Shown piece by piece: positions 9,033 to 17,320 of a DNA stretch of 64,000 bases (position 1 is the stretch's first letter; the number at the start of each line of letters is the position of its first letter). Source of the DNA: Parietichytrium sp. I65-24A. Lineage: Eukaryota > Sar > Bigyra > Thraustochytrida > Thraustochytriidae. The stretch lies in contig BLSF01000061.1 of assembly GCA_012862575.1 (NCBI GenBank), positions 214,349-278,348 of the forward strand, written 5' to 3'. The translations under genes were made by a program, and so were the position numbers. A model generated the notes under the pieces. The model was not told the DNA's origin. It saw nothing but the letters and a program-made list of their open reading frames with translations, and did not search any database.

Positions 9033-10199
9033 ATGCTCGCACGGCATTATGATGACGAGTTCCGACAAGCAGACAAAAGGCAAAGTGACAACTTGATCTT
9101 GTCCTTCTCTTCTCCCAAACGACGACGAAAAACGATCCACAGACTTCCATCCGACGTTCACGACGATGATGACCTGTATTTTACCTATGCAGCAGAAGAT
9201 GGACAAACAGACGTGGTCGAATATCTCCTCAAATCAGCGAGAATCGACCCCGGTGCCTATGATGATCGCGCAATTATCAATGCAGCAAGGAACGGGCATG
9301 ATGGCATCGTGGAGCTGCTGTTGAAGGACGCTCGTGTCAACCCTGCTGCACAACGAAACATGGCCTTTCGACGAGCTGCTGAAAATGGCAAGCACCAGAT
9401 CATTACACGGCTGCTGAACGATGATCGAGTTGACCCAAATGCGGAGCATGGGTATGCGCTCCTCTACGCAGTGATGCATCGACATGTCAATGTCGTCAAA
9501 GTCATGGCAGAGCATGTCAAAGTCAACGTAGACTTTTATTTAATCACTTATCTCCTTCAGGCCATCAGAGATGACAACTTGGAGATGGTAAACGTGCTAC
9601 TATTCTCAAGCAGCCAAATCACTGATGACCGGCGCATCGAGTGCATCCAACGGATTCTCAATGAGCATGACCATCGACTCATCTCGAAACCAAGGATCAT
9701 GGAATGGGTACTCGCTAGATTTTCTTCGATCCAGATTCCAACGATTGCAATCTTGCGCGCTGCATACATTGGTAACAACACGTTTCTGAAACTTGCGCTG
9801 AAACATCGTCCTTTATGGTTGCAGGAAGAGGGAAAAAACATCGATCGCTACTATCCCGGTGCCCAAGTGTTTCTCAACTATTTGTTGGATAAACACCACC
9901 TCAACTTGAAAGACTCGTTGAAAGACTGGATGATCACTGCGTTGATGAATATGAACCACTATTCTACGCTAGCAAAACTTGGGATATTTTTATTGCCAGC
10001 GAGAAAGAAATTCAAAGACCCGGTGCTTTGTAAAGAAAAGCTGCTTCCAAACAGAGAGACCATCCAATACCAATACGAGTTGTGGCAGGTCGAAAATCAA
10101 TGGCGTCAATACGGTGTTGCGATTGTATGCCAAGAAAAGATGCTTCCAGTAGAGATCTCACATCTCCTTTCGGGATATCTGGACATTGTTATATACTAG
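9033..10199 (+). CDS. Ankyrin-repeat protein
   Basis: 388 aa from the ATG at 9033 (MLARHYDDEFRQ). Upstream in-frame codons lie in a GCAAGCAAGC/CAGACACCCAAAA leader like that of other genes here, so the longer frame is not preferred. A basic KRRRK near residue 32 may direct it to the nucleus. Four ankyrin-type repeats are legible at about residues 45-165, with the usual signature hydrophobic pairs (YAAEDGQTDVVEYLL, NAARNGHDGIVELLL, RAAENGKHQIITRLL, YAVMHRHVNVVKVM). The C-terminal 220 residues are helical without repeats and could hold a degenerate F-box-like end (VEISHLLSGYLDIVIY). Ankyrin proteins of large DNA viruses commonly act as host-protein adaptors; the partner here is unknown. Confidence 0.85.
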   Translation: MLARHYDDEFRQADKRQSDNLILSFSSPKRRRKTIHRLPSDVHDDDDLYFTYAAEDGQTDVVEYLLKSARIDPGAYDDRAIINAARNGHDGIVELLLKDARVNPAAQRNMAFRRAAENGKHQIITRLLNDDRVDPNAEHGYALLYAVMHRHVNVVKVMAEHVKVNVDFYLITYLLQAIRDDNLEMVNVLLFSSSQITDDRRIECIQRILNEHDHRLISKPRIMEWVLARFSSIQIPTIAILRAAYIGNNTFLKLALKHRPLWLQEEGKNIDRYYPGAQVFLNYLLDKHHLNLKDSLKDWMITALMNMNHYSTLAKLGIFLLPARKKFKDPVLCKEKLLPNRETIQYQYELWQVENQWRQYGVAIVCQEKMLPVEISHLLSGYLDIVIY

Positions 10200-10306
10200 T
10201 CAAATTTTTTTTTGATGATGAATTCAAGAAAAATGGAATCGAACAATCTATTTGTTAGGTTGATTTTTTTCTTGTACTAGTAACACCATGCGTGTTGTGA
10301 CTTGTA

Positions 10307-10528
10307 ATGTACATCAAAATTCTTGTGGATGAGGAGATTGGCTCGGCATGTTTCTTGAGTTTGGCACCTATTGCTTGGATCACACTGATCACAGGTATCA
10401 TCAGTCTCATCACTGAATGCATTACAAAATCTTCATTTCAATTGATCGCATCTGCCCTGCTGAAAAGCACTATCCTGAATGCGGTCACCGTTACCATAAT
10501 GCTTATAAAAGACATATTCCGCAGGTAA
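10307..10528 (+). CDS. Small two-helix membrane protein (hypothetical)
   Basis: 73 aa, MYIKILVDEE start with ATG. Two hydrophobic segments (about residues 14-34 and 46-66) separated by a short polar turn containing Cys and Lys, ending in a positively charged IKDIFRR. It lies immediately beyond the 3' end of the convergent Fanzor gene with 16 bp between them. No homologue recognised; it could instead be a chance frame in IS607-flanking DNA. Confidence 0.4.
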   Translation: MYIKILVDEEIGSACFLSLAPIAWITLITGIISLITECITKSSFQLIASALLKSTILNAVTVTIMLIKDIFRR

Positions 10529-10544
10529 CTACGGGAAAATCATA

Positions 10545-12458
10545 TCAAACTTCTGTGCCTTGACCGCTGAGATCTTTGATGTAGATGCAAACTGCACCGT
10601 TGTCATCTCGGCCAAATTCACTTTTGCAAGACGGACAATTGAACACTCTCTGAGCCTTCAAGTTTTTGTGAATTTTTCCGCAATTGCAGCAAGTTTTTGA
10701 TGTGTATGATTCTGCGACCACTGTTATGTTTCTCACAGCGGAGTAGGATAAGAGTCTCTGACGAAACTCATAATGAGATAAAAAGGAGAACTGTGACTTG
10801 ACATCATTGTTCATCTTTTTGCTTTGCATGACGAATTTCGAACCGAAATCACCAACGCGGATGTTGTTAAAGTTCGACACCAAGAATGCAGTCGTTTTCC
10901 TGTGCAAATCGAGTTTTTTGTCCTTTAATTTCCTCCACAACATCAAGAATCGATTGCTCCAGTATTGTGCTTGTCCTCGACACTTTGCCTTGTCTCTGAG
11001 TGATTGAGCAAGACGAATCTTAATCAGTAGTTTTCCAATTTCGTTTCGACGATTTTGAAGATCAATCCCACCTGTCATCTTTGCGTCATTGGAATAGAAG
11101 GTCTGGAAAGTACATTCCCCAGGATCCATTGTGATATCATCAAATGGAGCTTGAGTTTTCTCGATTTCGACATCGTAGGGAATCAGCATGTACCACCGAT
11201 TTGGATGCTCATAAACAATCTGACAGTCGTGGAGTCGTGGATCAGGAAGTGGTTTTCGACGTTTCTTACTCCCTTGCATCTTGTATTTGAGTCTTTTAAA
11301 GTATATCGGTTTCCCATCTTTGTCTTGTCCAATTTGCGTTCTGGGATACAAAAAGATGTAGTCTGCATCGTACGCAGTCTTTGGAAATGTCCTGCCCTCT
11401 ACATGAATGTTCACTCTCCCGAGTTTGTCTTTCTTTGTACTGAACCTCATTTTGAATCTTTTGATCACGCCAGTTTTCACCCGTTTGAAACACTCCTCGT
11501 ATTGCTCTTCGAGTTTACGAAGGCAGTTTTTACGAAGTGTATAAGGCGCACTGTCGATTGACTTCCATTTTGCTTCGTGTTTTTGCCGTTGTTCTGGATC
11601 ATCCGGGAGTCTTTGTGCAACCGAGTTGATTGTCTTGTCACCATTCTCAGATTTGAGCATTTGTTGACGAATCTCAGACACTTTAATCCTGCCACTATTT
11701 ACTTCGTCAATTGCAGCATTACGAAGTGCACGTAATTTATGTTGCGTTTCTACCAGCCATTTTCTTTGAGTTTTTGTTGGGTAGATCTTGACTTTCATCA
11801 TGCGAAGTGCTCTCACAGTGCTTTCGTTTAGTGTATCGTCTTCTCCCTTGCATTTTACAGTCAAACACCGTTGTGATTGCGAGGAGATCTTTTGCGAGTT
11901 CAACTTCTGGAGAAGACTGGCCTTGTCTTCCTCCTTCTTCAAGTTCAGCGACAACTCGAACCCTCCCGCCGTTCCTACAGATGATCCACTCAATGAGATC
12001 GAAGCCGAATCTTGCAAGTCTGTCTTTGTGGGCAACCACAACTTCTTGGAGATTTCCTTGCATTGCAAGTTCCAAAATGGTCTGAAGCCCCTTCCTTTTA
12101 AAATTGATTCCTGAGGCGACGTCTGATATGATTCGATGCTCTGGAAAGTCTCTTCGTAAGGACTCTTTCTGTCGGACGAGGTCGTCTTTTTGATGAGCCG
12201 AACTGACTCTTGCCTAGGCAATTTTCTCTTTTTCTTTACAGGCAGTTCGTTGTTGGTCACTATTTCCTCTCGTTCTCGCTTGGATGTATTCCTCAATGGA
12301 CTCTGAGCAGTACCGTCGGTAGCCACCTGGTGTAGTAATTGTTCTAATACAGCCGCTATCTCCGAGTCGACGGACTGTTTGCAACTCAAGTCCGAGTCTT
12401 CTTGATGCATGTTTTCCATTGATGAACATCTGGATTCACCACCACTCGTCTCTGACAT
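10545..12458. mobile_element. IS607-family transposon (IStron-like arrangement tnpA-tnpB/Fanzor)
   Basis: On the minus strand a serine-recombinase gene of the IS607 type (HTH plus catalytic domain, 12429-11737) is followed by and overlaps a TnpB/Fanzor gene. This order is diagnostic of IS607 elements. Members of this family have no terminal inverted repeats and no target duplication, so exact ends cannot be read from sequence. The coordinates given are those of the coding part only. An omega RNA would be expected to overlap the 3' end of the nuclease gene near 10,545, but no structure was verified. IS607-type elements with Fanzor2 proteins are known from several groups of giant viruses. Confidence 0.85.
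10545..12458 (-). CDS. Fanzor/TnpB RNA-guided nuclease with NLS-bearing N-terminal extension
   Basis: 637 aa. The core (from about Met220, 418 aa) has the TnpB/Fanzor2 layout. A helical beginning (MMKVKIYPTKTQRKWLVETQ) is followed by a wedge-like region and a split RuvC domain with D445 in MDPGECTF, E583 in VVAESYTSKTC and D618 in FGRDDNGA. A zinc ribbon has C590/C593 and C608/C611. All three acidic catalytic positions are present, so it could be active as an RNA-guided DNA nuclease. Residues 1-219 are an extra, Ser/Glu/Lys-rich, probably disordered segment with PVKKKRKL at 73-80, a classical nuclear-localisation-like string. They are encoded over the tnpA gene in another frame. If the gene starts at the inner ATG (11801) it has normal TnpB length. 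A TATA run lies about 50 nt upstream of the long start. Confidence 0.9.
   Translation of the reverse strand: MSETSGGESRCSSMENMHQEDSDLSCKQSVDSEIAAVLEQLLHQVATDGTAQSPLRNTSKREREEIVTNNELPVKKKRKLPRQESVRLIKKTTSSDRKSPYEETFQSIESYQTSPQESILKGRGFRPFWNLQCKEISKKLWLPTKTDLQDSASISLSGSSVGTAGGFELSLNLKKEEDKASLLQKLNSQKISSQSQRCLTVKCKGEDDTLNESTVRALRMMKVKIYPTKTQRKWLVETQHKLRALRNAAIDEVNSGRIKVSEIRQQMLKSENGDKTINSVAQRLPDDPEQRQKHEAKWKSIDSAPYTLRKNCLRKLEEQYEECFKRVKTGVIKRFKMRFSTKKDKLGRVNIHVEGRTFPKTAYDADYIFLYPRTQIGQDKDGKPIYFKRLKYKMQGSKKRRKPLPDPRLHDCQIVYEHPNRWYMLIPYDVEIEKTQAPFDDITMDPGECTFQTFYSNDAKMTGGIDLQNRRNEIGKLLIKIRLAQSLRDKAKCRGQAQYWSNRFLMLWRKLKDKKLDLHRKTTAFLVSNFNNIRVGDFGSKFVMQSKKMNNDVKSQFSFLSHYEFRQRLLSYSAVRNITVVAESYTSKTCCNCGKIHKNLKAQRVFNCPSCKSEFGRDDNGAVCIYIKDLSGQGTEV
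11737..12429 (-). pseudogene. tnpA: IS607 TnpA serine recombinase interrupted by one TAG
   Basis: Codons 1-71 (ATG at 12429) encode a MerR-like helix-turn-helix typical of IS607 recombinases (ASRRLGLELQTVRRL, then TITTPGGYRRY). The same frame then meets TAG at 12216-12214 and continues for 158 codons. That part contains the serine-recombinase core: ARVSSAHQKDDLVRQKESL, IISDVASGINFKRKGL, and HKDRLARFGFDLIEW near the C-terminal end, followed by ITTVFDCKMQGRRRY. The TAG falls exactly where family members have the Tyr of YARVSS, so a single base change explains it. Apart from this codon the gene looks intact, so it is either recently inactivated, read through, or affected by a sequence error. The last 65 nt overlap the core nuclease start. 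Confidence 0.88.
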
Positions 12459-12508
12459 TTAGTTTGATGTCTGGTCGTCTGTCGAATTACTTTCCTTTTT
12501 ATTTCACT

Positions 12509-12522
12509 CATATATATATATA
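12509..12522 (-). promoter_or_regulatory. TATA run upstream of IS607 genes
   Basis: An alternating TATATATATATA tract, about 50 nt upstream of the ATG at 12458 and 80 nt upstream of the tnpA ATG. The spacing favours the long Fanzor start over tnpA. Confidence 0.45.
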
Positions 12523-12585
12523 CTTTCTTATTTCGGACATGTATAATAACAAATTGTAACAATTAGAAACTAATATTACATATGT

Positions 12586-12750
12586 GACTTGCTGCTGTCA
12601 GCCCTTTATTTGCTCAGTGACGATGAGATTGCCGACACTTGTTCAACCAACATTGATTTTTATCGCCCAATTAGTATTGCTCTGGTCATTATTTTGTCCA
12701 TATTTTTTGTCGTAACCCAGACACTCGCACTATTTGAAGTTACCGATTGA
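12586..12750 (+). pseudogene. Possible 5'-truncated membrane-protein fragment
   Basis: A 54-codon open stretch without ATG reads DLLLSALYLLSDDEIADTC, then a hydrophobic helix (ISIALVIILSIFFVVTQTLA) and stops at TGA. Codon usage looks gene-like and the end is clean, but there is no start. It fills most of the 300-bp gap between the IS607 genes and the next gene, and may have been truncated by the element's arrival. Confidence 0.35.
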
Positions 12751-12765
12751 AAAATAAAATCTGAT

Positions 12766-13506
12766 CTATTTTTTTATATTTTGTGATTTGGTTGGTGGCG
12801 GTGTACCTGCTTTTGTTGGTGTGGTAGTTAGGTCCGTAGGTGTATTCGTTGGCGACACGGTTGGTACATCAGTTGGAGACACGGTTGGTAGATCCGTTGG
12901 AGACACGGTTGGTAGATCCGTTGGAGCATCAGTTGGCGACATGGTTGGTAGATCAGTCGGTGCATTCGTTGGCGATATCGTTGGAGACACGGTTGGTACA
13001 TCAGTTGGAGACACGGTTGGCACATCAGTCGGTGCATCAGTTGGCGATACGGTTGGTAGATCCGTTGGAGCATCAGTTGGTGACACGGTTGGAGCATCAG
13101 TTGGTGACACGGTTGGCACATCGGTTGGAGACACGGTAGGCGACACGGTTGGTGCATCAGTCGGTGCATCAGTTGGTGACACGGTTGGCGACACGGTTGG
13201 AGAACTTGTGCTTGGATCGTAACAATAATTTGTGCAAAAGTTGTCATGCCACTCGTCGCATTTCTTTGCGGACCAGTTTACATCTCGTCGACGTGGAATA
13301 CCAGGGCAAGTATTCTTTTTGGTGATGTATTCAGTGACATCTTGTGCAGTACTCTCATTCTCACAATACTTGATGCAAAACTTGTCATGCCATTTTTGAC
13401 AATTACTGATGGACCGTTTCACACGACTTTGTCTGGGAATTCCAGGGCACTTTTTGGCATTGATCAGATGTAAAAGTAGACAACAAGCAAGGACGAATGT
13501 TTTCAT
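12766..13506 (-). CDS. Secreted Cys-rich protein with Ser-Pro-Thr stalk repeats
   Basis: 246 aa. Signal peptide at residues 1-17 (MKTFVLACCLLLHLINA). Two copies of a Cys-rich module of about 33 residues follow, each with the pattern CPGIPR....C..WHD.FC..YC, at about 20-50 and 66-96. The remainder is a low-complexity stalk of repeats of the type PTVSPTDAPT, encoded by 12- to 24-bp DNA repeats, ending in a short basic tail (KSQNIKK). Such S/P/T stalks are usually O-glycosylated and common in stramenopile secreted proteins. The two Cys modules are presumably the functional heads. It shares a TATA motif (13541-13550) with the divergent gene at 13587. Two further proteins here (29618, 36870) use the same stalk. 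Confidence 0.85.
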   Translation of the reverse strand: MKTFVLACCLLLHLINAKKCPGIPRQSRVKRSISNCQKWHDKFCIKYCENESTAQDVTEYITKKNTCPGIPRRRDVNWSAKKCDEWHDNFCTNYCYDPSTSSPTVSPTVSPTDAPTDAPTVSPTVSPTDVPTVSPTDAPTVSPTDAPTDLPTVSPTDAPTDVPTVSPTDVPTVSPTISPTNAPTDLPTMSPTDAPTDLPTVSPTDLPTVSPTDVPTVSPTNTPTDLTTTPTKAGTPPPTKSQNIKK

Positions 13507-13540
13507 GGTTTTGCCGATGTTGGTTTCTCTTTTCCATGTA

Positions 13541-13550
13541 CATATATACT
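13541..13550. promoter_or_regulatory. Shared TATA motif between divergent genes
   Basis: CATATATACT lies 35-44 nt from the ATG at 13506 (minus) and 46 nt before the ATG at 13587 (plus), so one motif may serve both. Confidence 0.5.
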
Positions 13551-13586
13551 ATCAATTTTGGAGAATGTACATAGTTGAGTGCGGAG

Positions 13587-14078
13587 ATGATGTCGATTTT
13601 CGAGTTGTTTCATACTGCGTGCTGGTGGGTGATTGGTACATGCGTGTTTTTCATGCTTAGTTCAATCGTATATGATATGAATAGTTCCGCGTCGACGACC
13701 TGTATCACTCTCCCGTACTTTAACTATGTGATGGTATTGGTGATGTATCTACTTGCTGTATTGTTCGTTCTGATGATCTTCCATGGTTACATTGCAGATT
13801 TTGCTAAAAAGCAACAAAAAGCTGCAATGATACTTCGTTTCATTCTCTTTGATGTACCATTCGTCATCTACCTGATCTTTTATTTGATCATGCTGATTGA
13901 TTTCAACGACCTCATGTCAGACGGGTGCCAAAAGTACACTGTCCCAGGTTTTGTTTTGTTTTCGACGTGCAGTCTGTATGAACTTGTTTTACTAGGAATG
14001 CTACTGTTTACGTTCATGCGAACGAATCATCAAATACCAGGAACAAACGAGGAGCAAAAGCCTCTAAAAGATATTTGA
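13587..14078 (+). CDS. Four-helix membrane protein, unknown
   Basis: 163 aa from the first ATG of MMSIFELFHTACWW; an upstream in-frame TTG is not used. Four transmembrane segments are evident at roughly residues 8-28, 43-66, 83-104 and 121-142, with two Cys in the first extracytoplasmic loop and Cys in the second, a tetraspan topology. Charged KQQK follows helix 2, and the C-terminal tail is hydrophilic (TNEEQKPLKDI). No family recognised. Confidence 0.7.
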   Translation: MMSIFELFHTACWWVIGTCVFFMLSSIVYDMNSSASTTCITLPYFNYVMVLVMYLLAVLFVLMIFHGYIADFAKKQQKAAMILRFILFDVPFVIYLIFYLIMLIDFNDLMSDGCQKYTVPGFVLFSTCSLYELVLLGMLLFTFMRTNHQIPGTNEEQKPLKDI

Positions 14079-14200
14079 AAATAAATGTATAATGAATAAC
14101 GAATTTTTCCATAGAAACAAGAGTCACTTGCAGAACTTGAACGCAAGTCAAGACCGAGCCAAGCAAAGCAAAGCAAAGCAAAGCCAGGCAGCAACCAACG

Positions 14201-15700
14201 ATGAAGCGAAAGAGTCAGAGCAGTAGCGTCAGCAGCAGCCAGAGCGAGAGCGTCACCAAGCGGGTGCGATCCCATCACCCAAAAGTGGATTTACTGACCA
14301 TGGGCGTGCCTGATGAGATTAAACACATCATCGGCTCGTTTCTCTCCTTTCTCTCATGCGAGATGCTCAGTCAAGCATGTCGCGATGAGCGTTGGATGCA
14401 ATGGTATACACCCATCAATGCATTGTCATTGCATGCTCACGCGCGTAAAACAGCACCATCACCAAACGCACGACCGGAGCAGTTGGAATTCGCGGCGGTG
14501 AAAATTTGTTATCTGTGCATGAGCTCGTGGGCAGGCAGTTTTGATACCACCTTTGGTGTGTATGCACATAAGAAATGTGTGCGTAGTCGCTTGATTCCTG
14601 ACTTTAAGATGTCAAAAGAAGATGCTGCAGTTTGTTCTTCGATACTACCCAAAGTAACAATCCAGGCATTCTCTCGAGGTCTCGGTGAGAGTTCATATGA
14701 GGCATTTTGGGAGCATGATGATGGGATTCTTCTGTCCAATGAAACGTACGATGGATTTATGCAAAGCCTCAGTAGCGACAGCGAGAACAGCAGCACGAAC
14801 CGCATTCGTGCAACTCGAATGCAAAAATTCCTGGAGCTCGAGCGCGCGCAAGAAAACGTGCGCAGGCAAAAACAATCTGCTCAACAGGAAAAAAAACGTC
14901 AGCTAGTAGAAGCAAAAACCATCCAACAAGACACTATCAATGCACTGGGACTTACCAATCTTGCTCGGTTTCGTATCCTCACGGCACATTTTCTTGCGGA
15001 AAACACAGAATTATTTCATCCATTGAAAGGCTGTCAAGACCGGCGCGAGTCGATCATTCGCAAATTTGCGCCACTCAAGTCATTGCTGGAAATTCAGACG
15101 GACGCTTCCTTGCGATGGTTTGCTTTGTATGGATCAATCATCGGTCAAAGAGAAATTAGACGGATGGCATTGCATAAACGTTGTGCTCGAAATGGGATAA
15201 ATACATCATCTCTTCCACTCCAGGAAGACCCTGCAATGTCATACGTAAATCTGGTACATATCATTCTTGATTATCCATACAGATGCGTTCTTGCGCGAAA
15301 GTTAGTCATTTCTTCGCGCTATGGATTGAACTATTATACACTTCCCGAGTTTCTACTTTCCAAACAGTATTCATTTGCGTGGAAGAAGGATGAATTTCTG
15401 AATGCATCAACATCAAAAGAATTGTGGAATTCCCTCAGTGTGGATGGTGATTATGCTGAGATGATCTGGCAATTGCAGCACAAGTATGGCATTCTGACAT
15501 TTGAACGTCTGAAATACATTCGAATATCACTCGGAGTGATCAACAGCCTTACACAAAAATTCAGTCGCGGGTGCAATAAATTTTGTAATAATGTACCAGC
15601 AAAAAAGTGTGCGAAAAGAGCATGTTCACATTGCTGTCGTCGGATACCAGGGACGTGTGCAAGACACAAGCAATTCGCGGGCAACTTGGTGCATGCGTGA
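14201..15700 (+). CDS. F-box-like protein with C-terminal Cys cluster
   Basis: 499 aa. The ATG follows an unusual leader of AAGCAAAGCAAAGC repeats. An N-terminal Ser-rich/basic stretch (KRKSQSSS...KRVRSHH) precedes an F-box-like motif at about residues 36-75 (PDEIKHIIGSFLSFLSCEML). A CYLC pair near 105 and a long helical region follow, including an EKKRQLVEAKTIQ coiled-coil segment. The end (about 455-490) holds eight or more Cys in CNKFCNNVPAKKCAKRACSH and the following CC..., plausibly zinc-binding. F-box proteins link substrates to SCF ubiquitin ligases. It is paralogous to the next gene with about 70 percent identity over the first 450 residues, but the Cys cluster is unique to this copy. 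Confidence 0.75.
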   Translation: MKRKSQSSSVSSSQSESVTKRVRSHHPKVDLLTMGVPDEIKHIIGSFLSFLSCEMLSQACRDERWMQWYTPINALSLHAHARKTAPSPNARPEQLEFAAVKICYLCMSSWAGSFDTTFGVYAHKKCVRSRLIPDFKMSKEDAAVCSSILPKVTIQAFSRGLGESSYEAFWEHDDGILLSNETYDGFMQSLSSDSENSSTNRIRATRMQKFLELERAQENVRRQKQSAQQEKKRQLVEAKTIQQDTINALGLTNLARFRILTAHFLAENTELFHPLKGCQDRRESIIRKFAPLKSLLEIQTDASLRWFALYGSIIGQREIRRMALHKRCARNGINTSSLPLQEDPAMSYVNLVHIILDYPYRCVLARKLVISSRYGLNYYTLPEFLLSKQYSFAWKKDEFLNASTSKELWNSLSVDGDYAEMIWQLQHKYGILTFERLKYIRISLGVINSLTQKFSRGCNKFCNNVPAKKCAKRACSHCCRRIPGTCARHKQFAGNLVHA

Positions 15701-15904
15701 AAGCCATTGTTAAAATCACCATCAAGCGGATGATTCTAATGGTGGTTTCCATCTGAATGACTTGAGCGAATGCCTCTCAATAAATTTCTAGTGGAACTCA
15801 AAAAAATATAGGTATAATGCACCCTTGAAACAAGTGTCACTTGCAGAACTTGAACGCAAGTCAAGACCAGGGTCAAACAAAGCCAAGCCAGGCAGCAACC
15901 AACG

Positions 15905-17215
15905 ATGAAAAAGCGAAAGAGTCACAGCAGCAGTAGCAGCAGCGAGAGCGAGAGCGAGAGCAGCACCAAGCGGGTGCGATCTCATCGCTCAAAAGTGGAT
16001 TTCCTAACCACAGGCATACCCGAAGAGATTAAACACATCATCGGCTCGTTTCTCTCCTTTCTATCATGCGAGATGCTCAGCCAAGCATGTCGCGATGGGC
16101 GATGGATGAAATGGTACACGCCCATCAATATTTTATCATTGCATGCTCACGCGCGTAAAACAGCACCAACACCAAATGCACGTCCGGAGCAGCTGGAATT
16201 TGCAGCGGCGAAAATTTGTTATCTGTGCATGGACTCGTGGACAGGTAGCTTTGACACCACCTTTGGCGTTTATGCACATGACTTATGTGTGCATAGTCGC
16301 TTGAAGATGATAGATGAATATGCCGATGCTTGTTCGACGATACTATGCAAAGTAACAATTCGACGACTCGGTAAGAGTTTACGTGAAGCATTTTGGGAGC
16401 TTGATGATGGGATTCTTCCGACCAATGAAACGTACGAGGGAGTTAAGCAAAGCCGCAAGAACAGCAGCAGCAGCAGTAGCGACAGCAGTAACAACAGCAA
16501 CCGCATTCATGTAATTCGAATGGAAAAATTACAGGAAATAAAACGTCAGCTAGCAGAAGCAAAAACCATTCAAAAATACACTATCAAAGCACTGGGACTT
16601 ACCAATCTTGCTCGGCTTCGTATCCTCATAGCATATTTTCTTGGGGAAGACACTAAAATGTCAGAATTCTTTCATCCATTGAAACGCTCTCAAGACTTGC
16701 GGAATTTGATCATTCGCAAATTTGCACCGCTCAAGTCATTGCTTAAAATTCAGTCAGACGTTTCCTTGCGATGGTTTGCTTTGTATGGATCAATCATCGA
16801 TCAAGAAGAAATTAGACGGATGGCATTGCATAAATGTTGTGCTCGAAATGGGATAAATTCATCTCTTCCACTATGGGAAGACCCTGTAATGTCACACGTA
16901 ACTCTCATACATTTCATTCTTGATCGGCGGCTCGAGAGAATTTTCACGCGAAATATAACCATCTCTCGGTGTTATGGCTTGAACTCTTACACGCTGCCTG
17001 AGTTGCTACTTTCCAAACAGTTTGTATGTGCGGGGAAATTGGATGAATTTGTGAATGCATCAACATCAAAAGAATTATGTATTGCTCTCAAGGTGGATGG
17101 TTATTATGCCAAGATGATCTGGCAATTGCAGCACAAGTATGGCATTCTGACATTTGAACGTCTGAAATACATTCGAACATCACTTGGAGTGATCAAAAGC
17201 CTTAAATACTGGTGA
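15905..17215 (+). CDS. F-box-like protein, second paralogue without Cys cluster
   Basis: 436 aa, ATG after the same leader (ACTTGAACGCAAGTCAAGAC). F-box-like PEEIKHIIGSFLSFLSCEML at about 38-60. It has a Ser/Asn-rich insert in place of part of the first copy's central linker and lacks the Arg-rich coiled-coil segment found there. It stops at LKYW, about 60 residues before the Cys-rich end of its paralogue, although the preceding HKYGILTFERLKYIRTSLGV is conserved. The truncation is clean, with a stop codon rather than a frame break. It may recruit different targets from its sister. A solo hairpin arm lies in the spacer between the two genes (15731-15749). Confidence 0.75.
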   Translation: MKKRKSHSSSSSSESESESSTKRVRSHRSKVDFLTTGIPEEIKHIIGSFLSFLSCEMLSQACRDGRWMKWYTPINILSLHAHARKTAPTPNARPEQLEFAAAKICYLCMDSWTGSFDTTFGVYAHDLCVHSRLKMIDEYADACSTILCKVTIRRLGKSLREAFWELDDGILPTNETYEGVKQSRKNSSSSSSDSSNNSNRIHVIRMEKLQEIKRQLAEAKTIQKYTIKALGLTNLARLRILIAYFLGEDTKMSEFFHPLKRSQDLRNLIIRKFAPLKSLLKIQSDVSLRWFALYGSIIDQEEIRRMALHKCCARNGINSSLPLWEDPVMSHVTLIHFILDRRLERIFTRNITISRCYGLNSYTLPELLLSKQFVCAGKLDEFVNASTSKELCIALKVDGYYAKMIWQLQHKYGILTFERLKYIRTSLGVIKSLKYW

Positions 17216-17282
17216 ATGATGTTTGATAAAACTACCATTGGAATGGTGATTATTACGTCAGGTTCCTGTAGAAACCCCGCGT

Positions 17283-17292
17283 CACTATATAT
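17283..17292 (+). promoter_or_regulatory. TATA-type motif upstream of 17321 gene
   Basis: ACTATATATT about 38 nt before the ATG. A half hairpin arm (about 17228-17244, ACTACCATTGGAAT) lies 40 bp further upstream. Confidence 0.45.
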
Positions 17293-17320
17293 TGAATGAC
17301 TTATAAAAACAAATTACATC

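Noticed and set aside
8826-9206. Minus-strand frame opposite the start of the ankyrin gene
   Set aside because: No domain, and it is antisense to a well-supported coding region and its leader.
12840-13206. Regular short DNA repeats resembling a CRISPR array
   Set aside because: The repeats have no unique spacers, are in codon register and encode the protein stalk.
12788-13222. Long plus-strand frame with GTSVGDTVG-like repeats
   Set aside because: It is the antisense of the PTVSPTDAPT stalk of the gene at 12766-13506; the repetitive DNA keeps several frames open.
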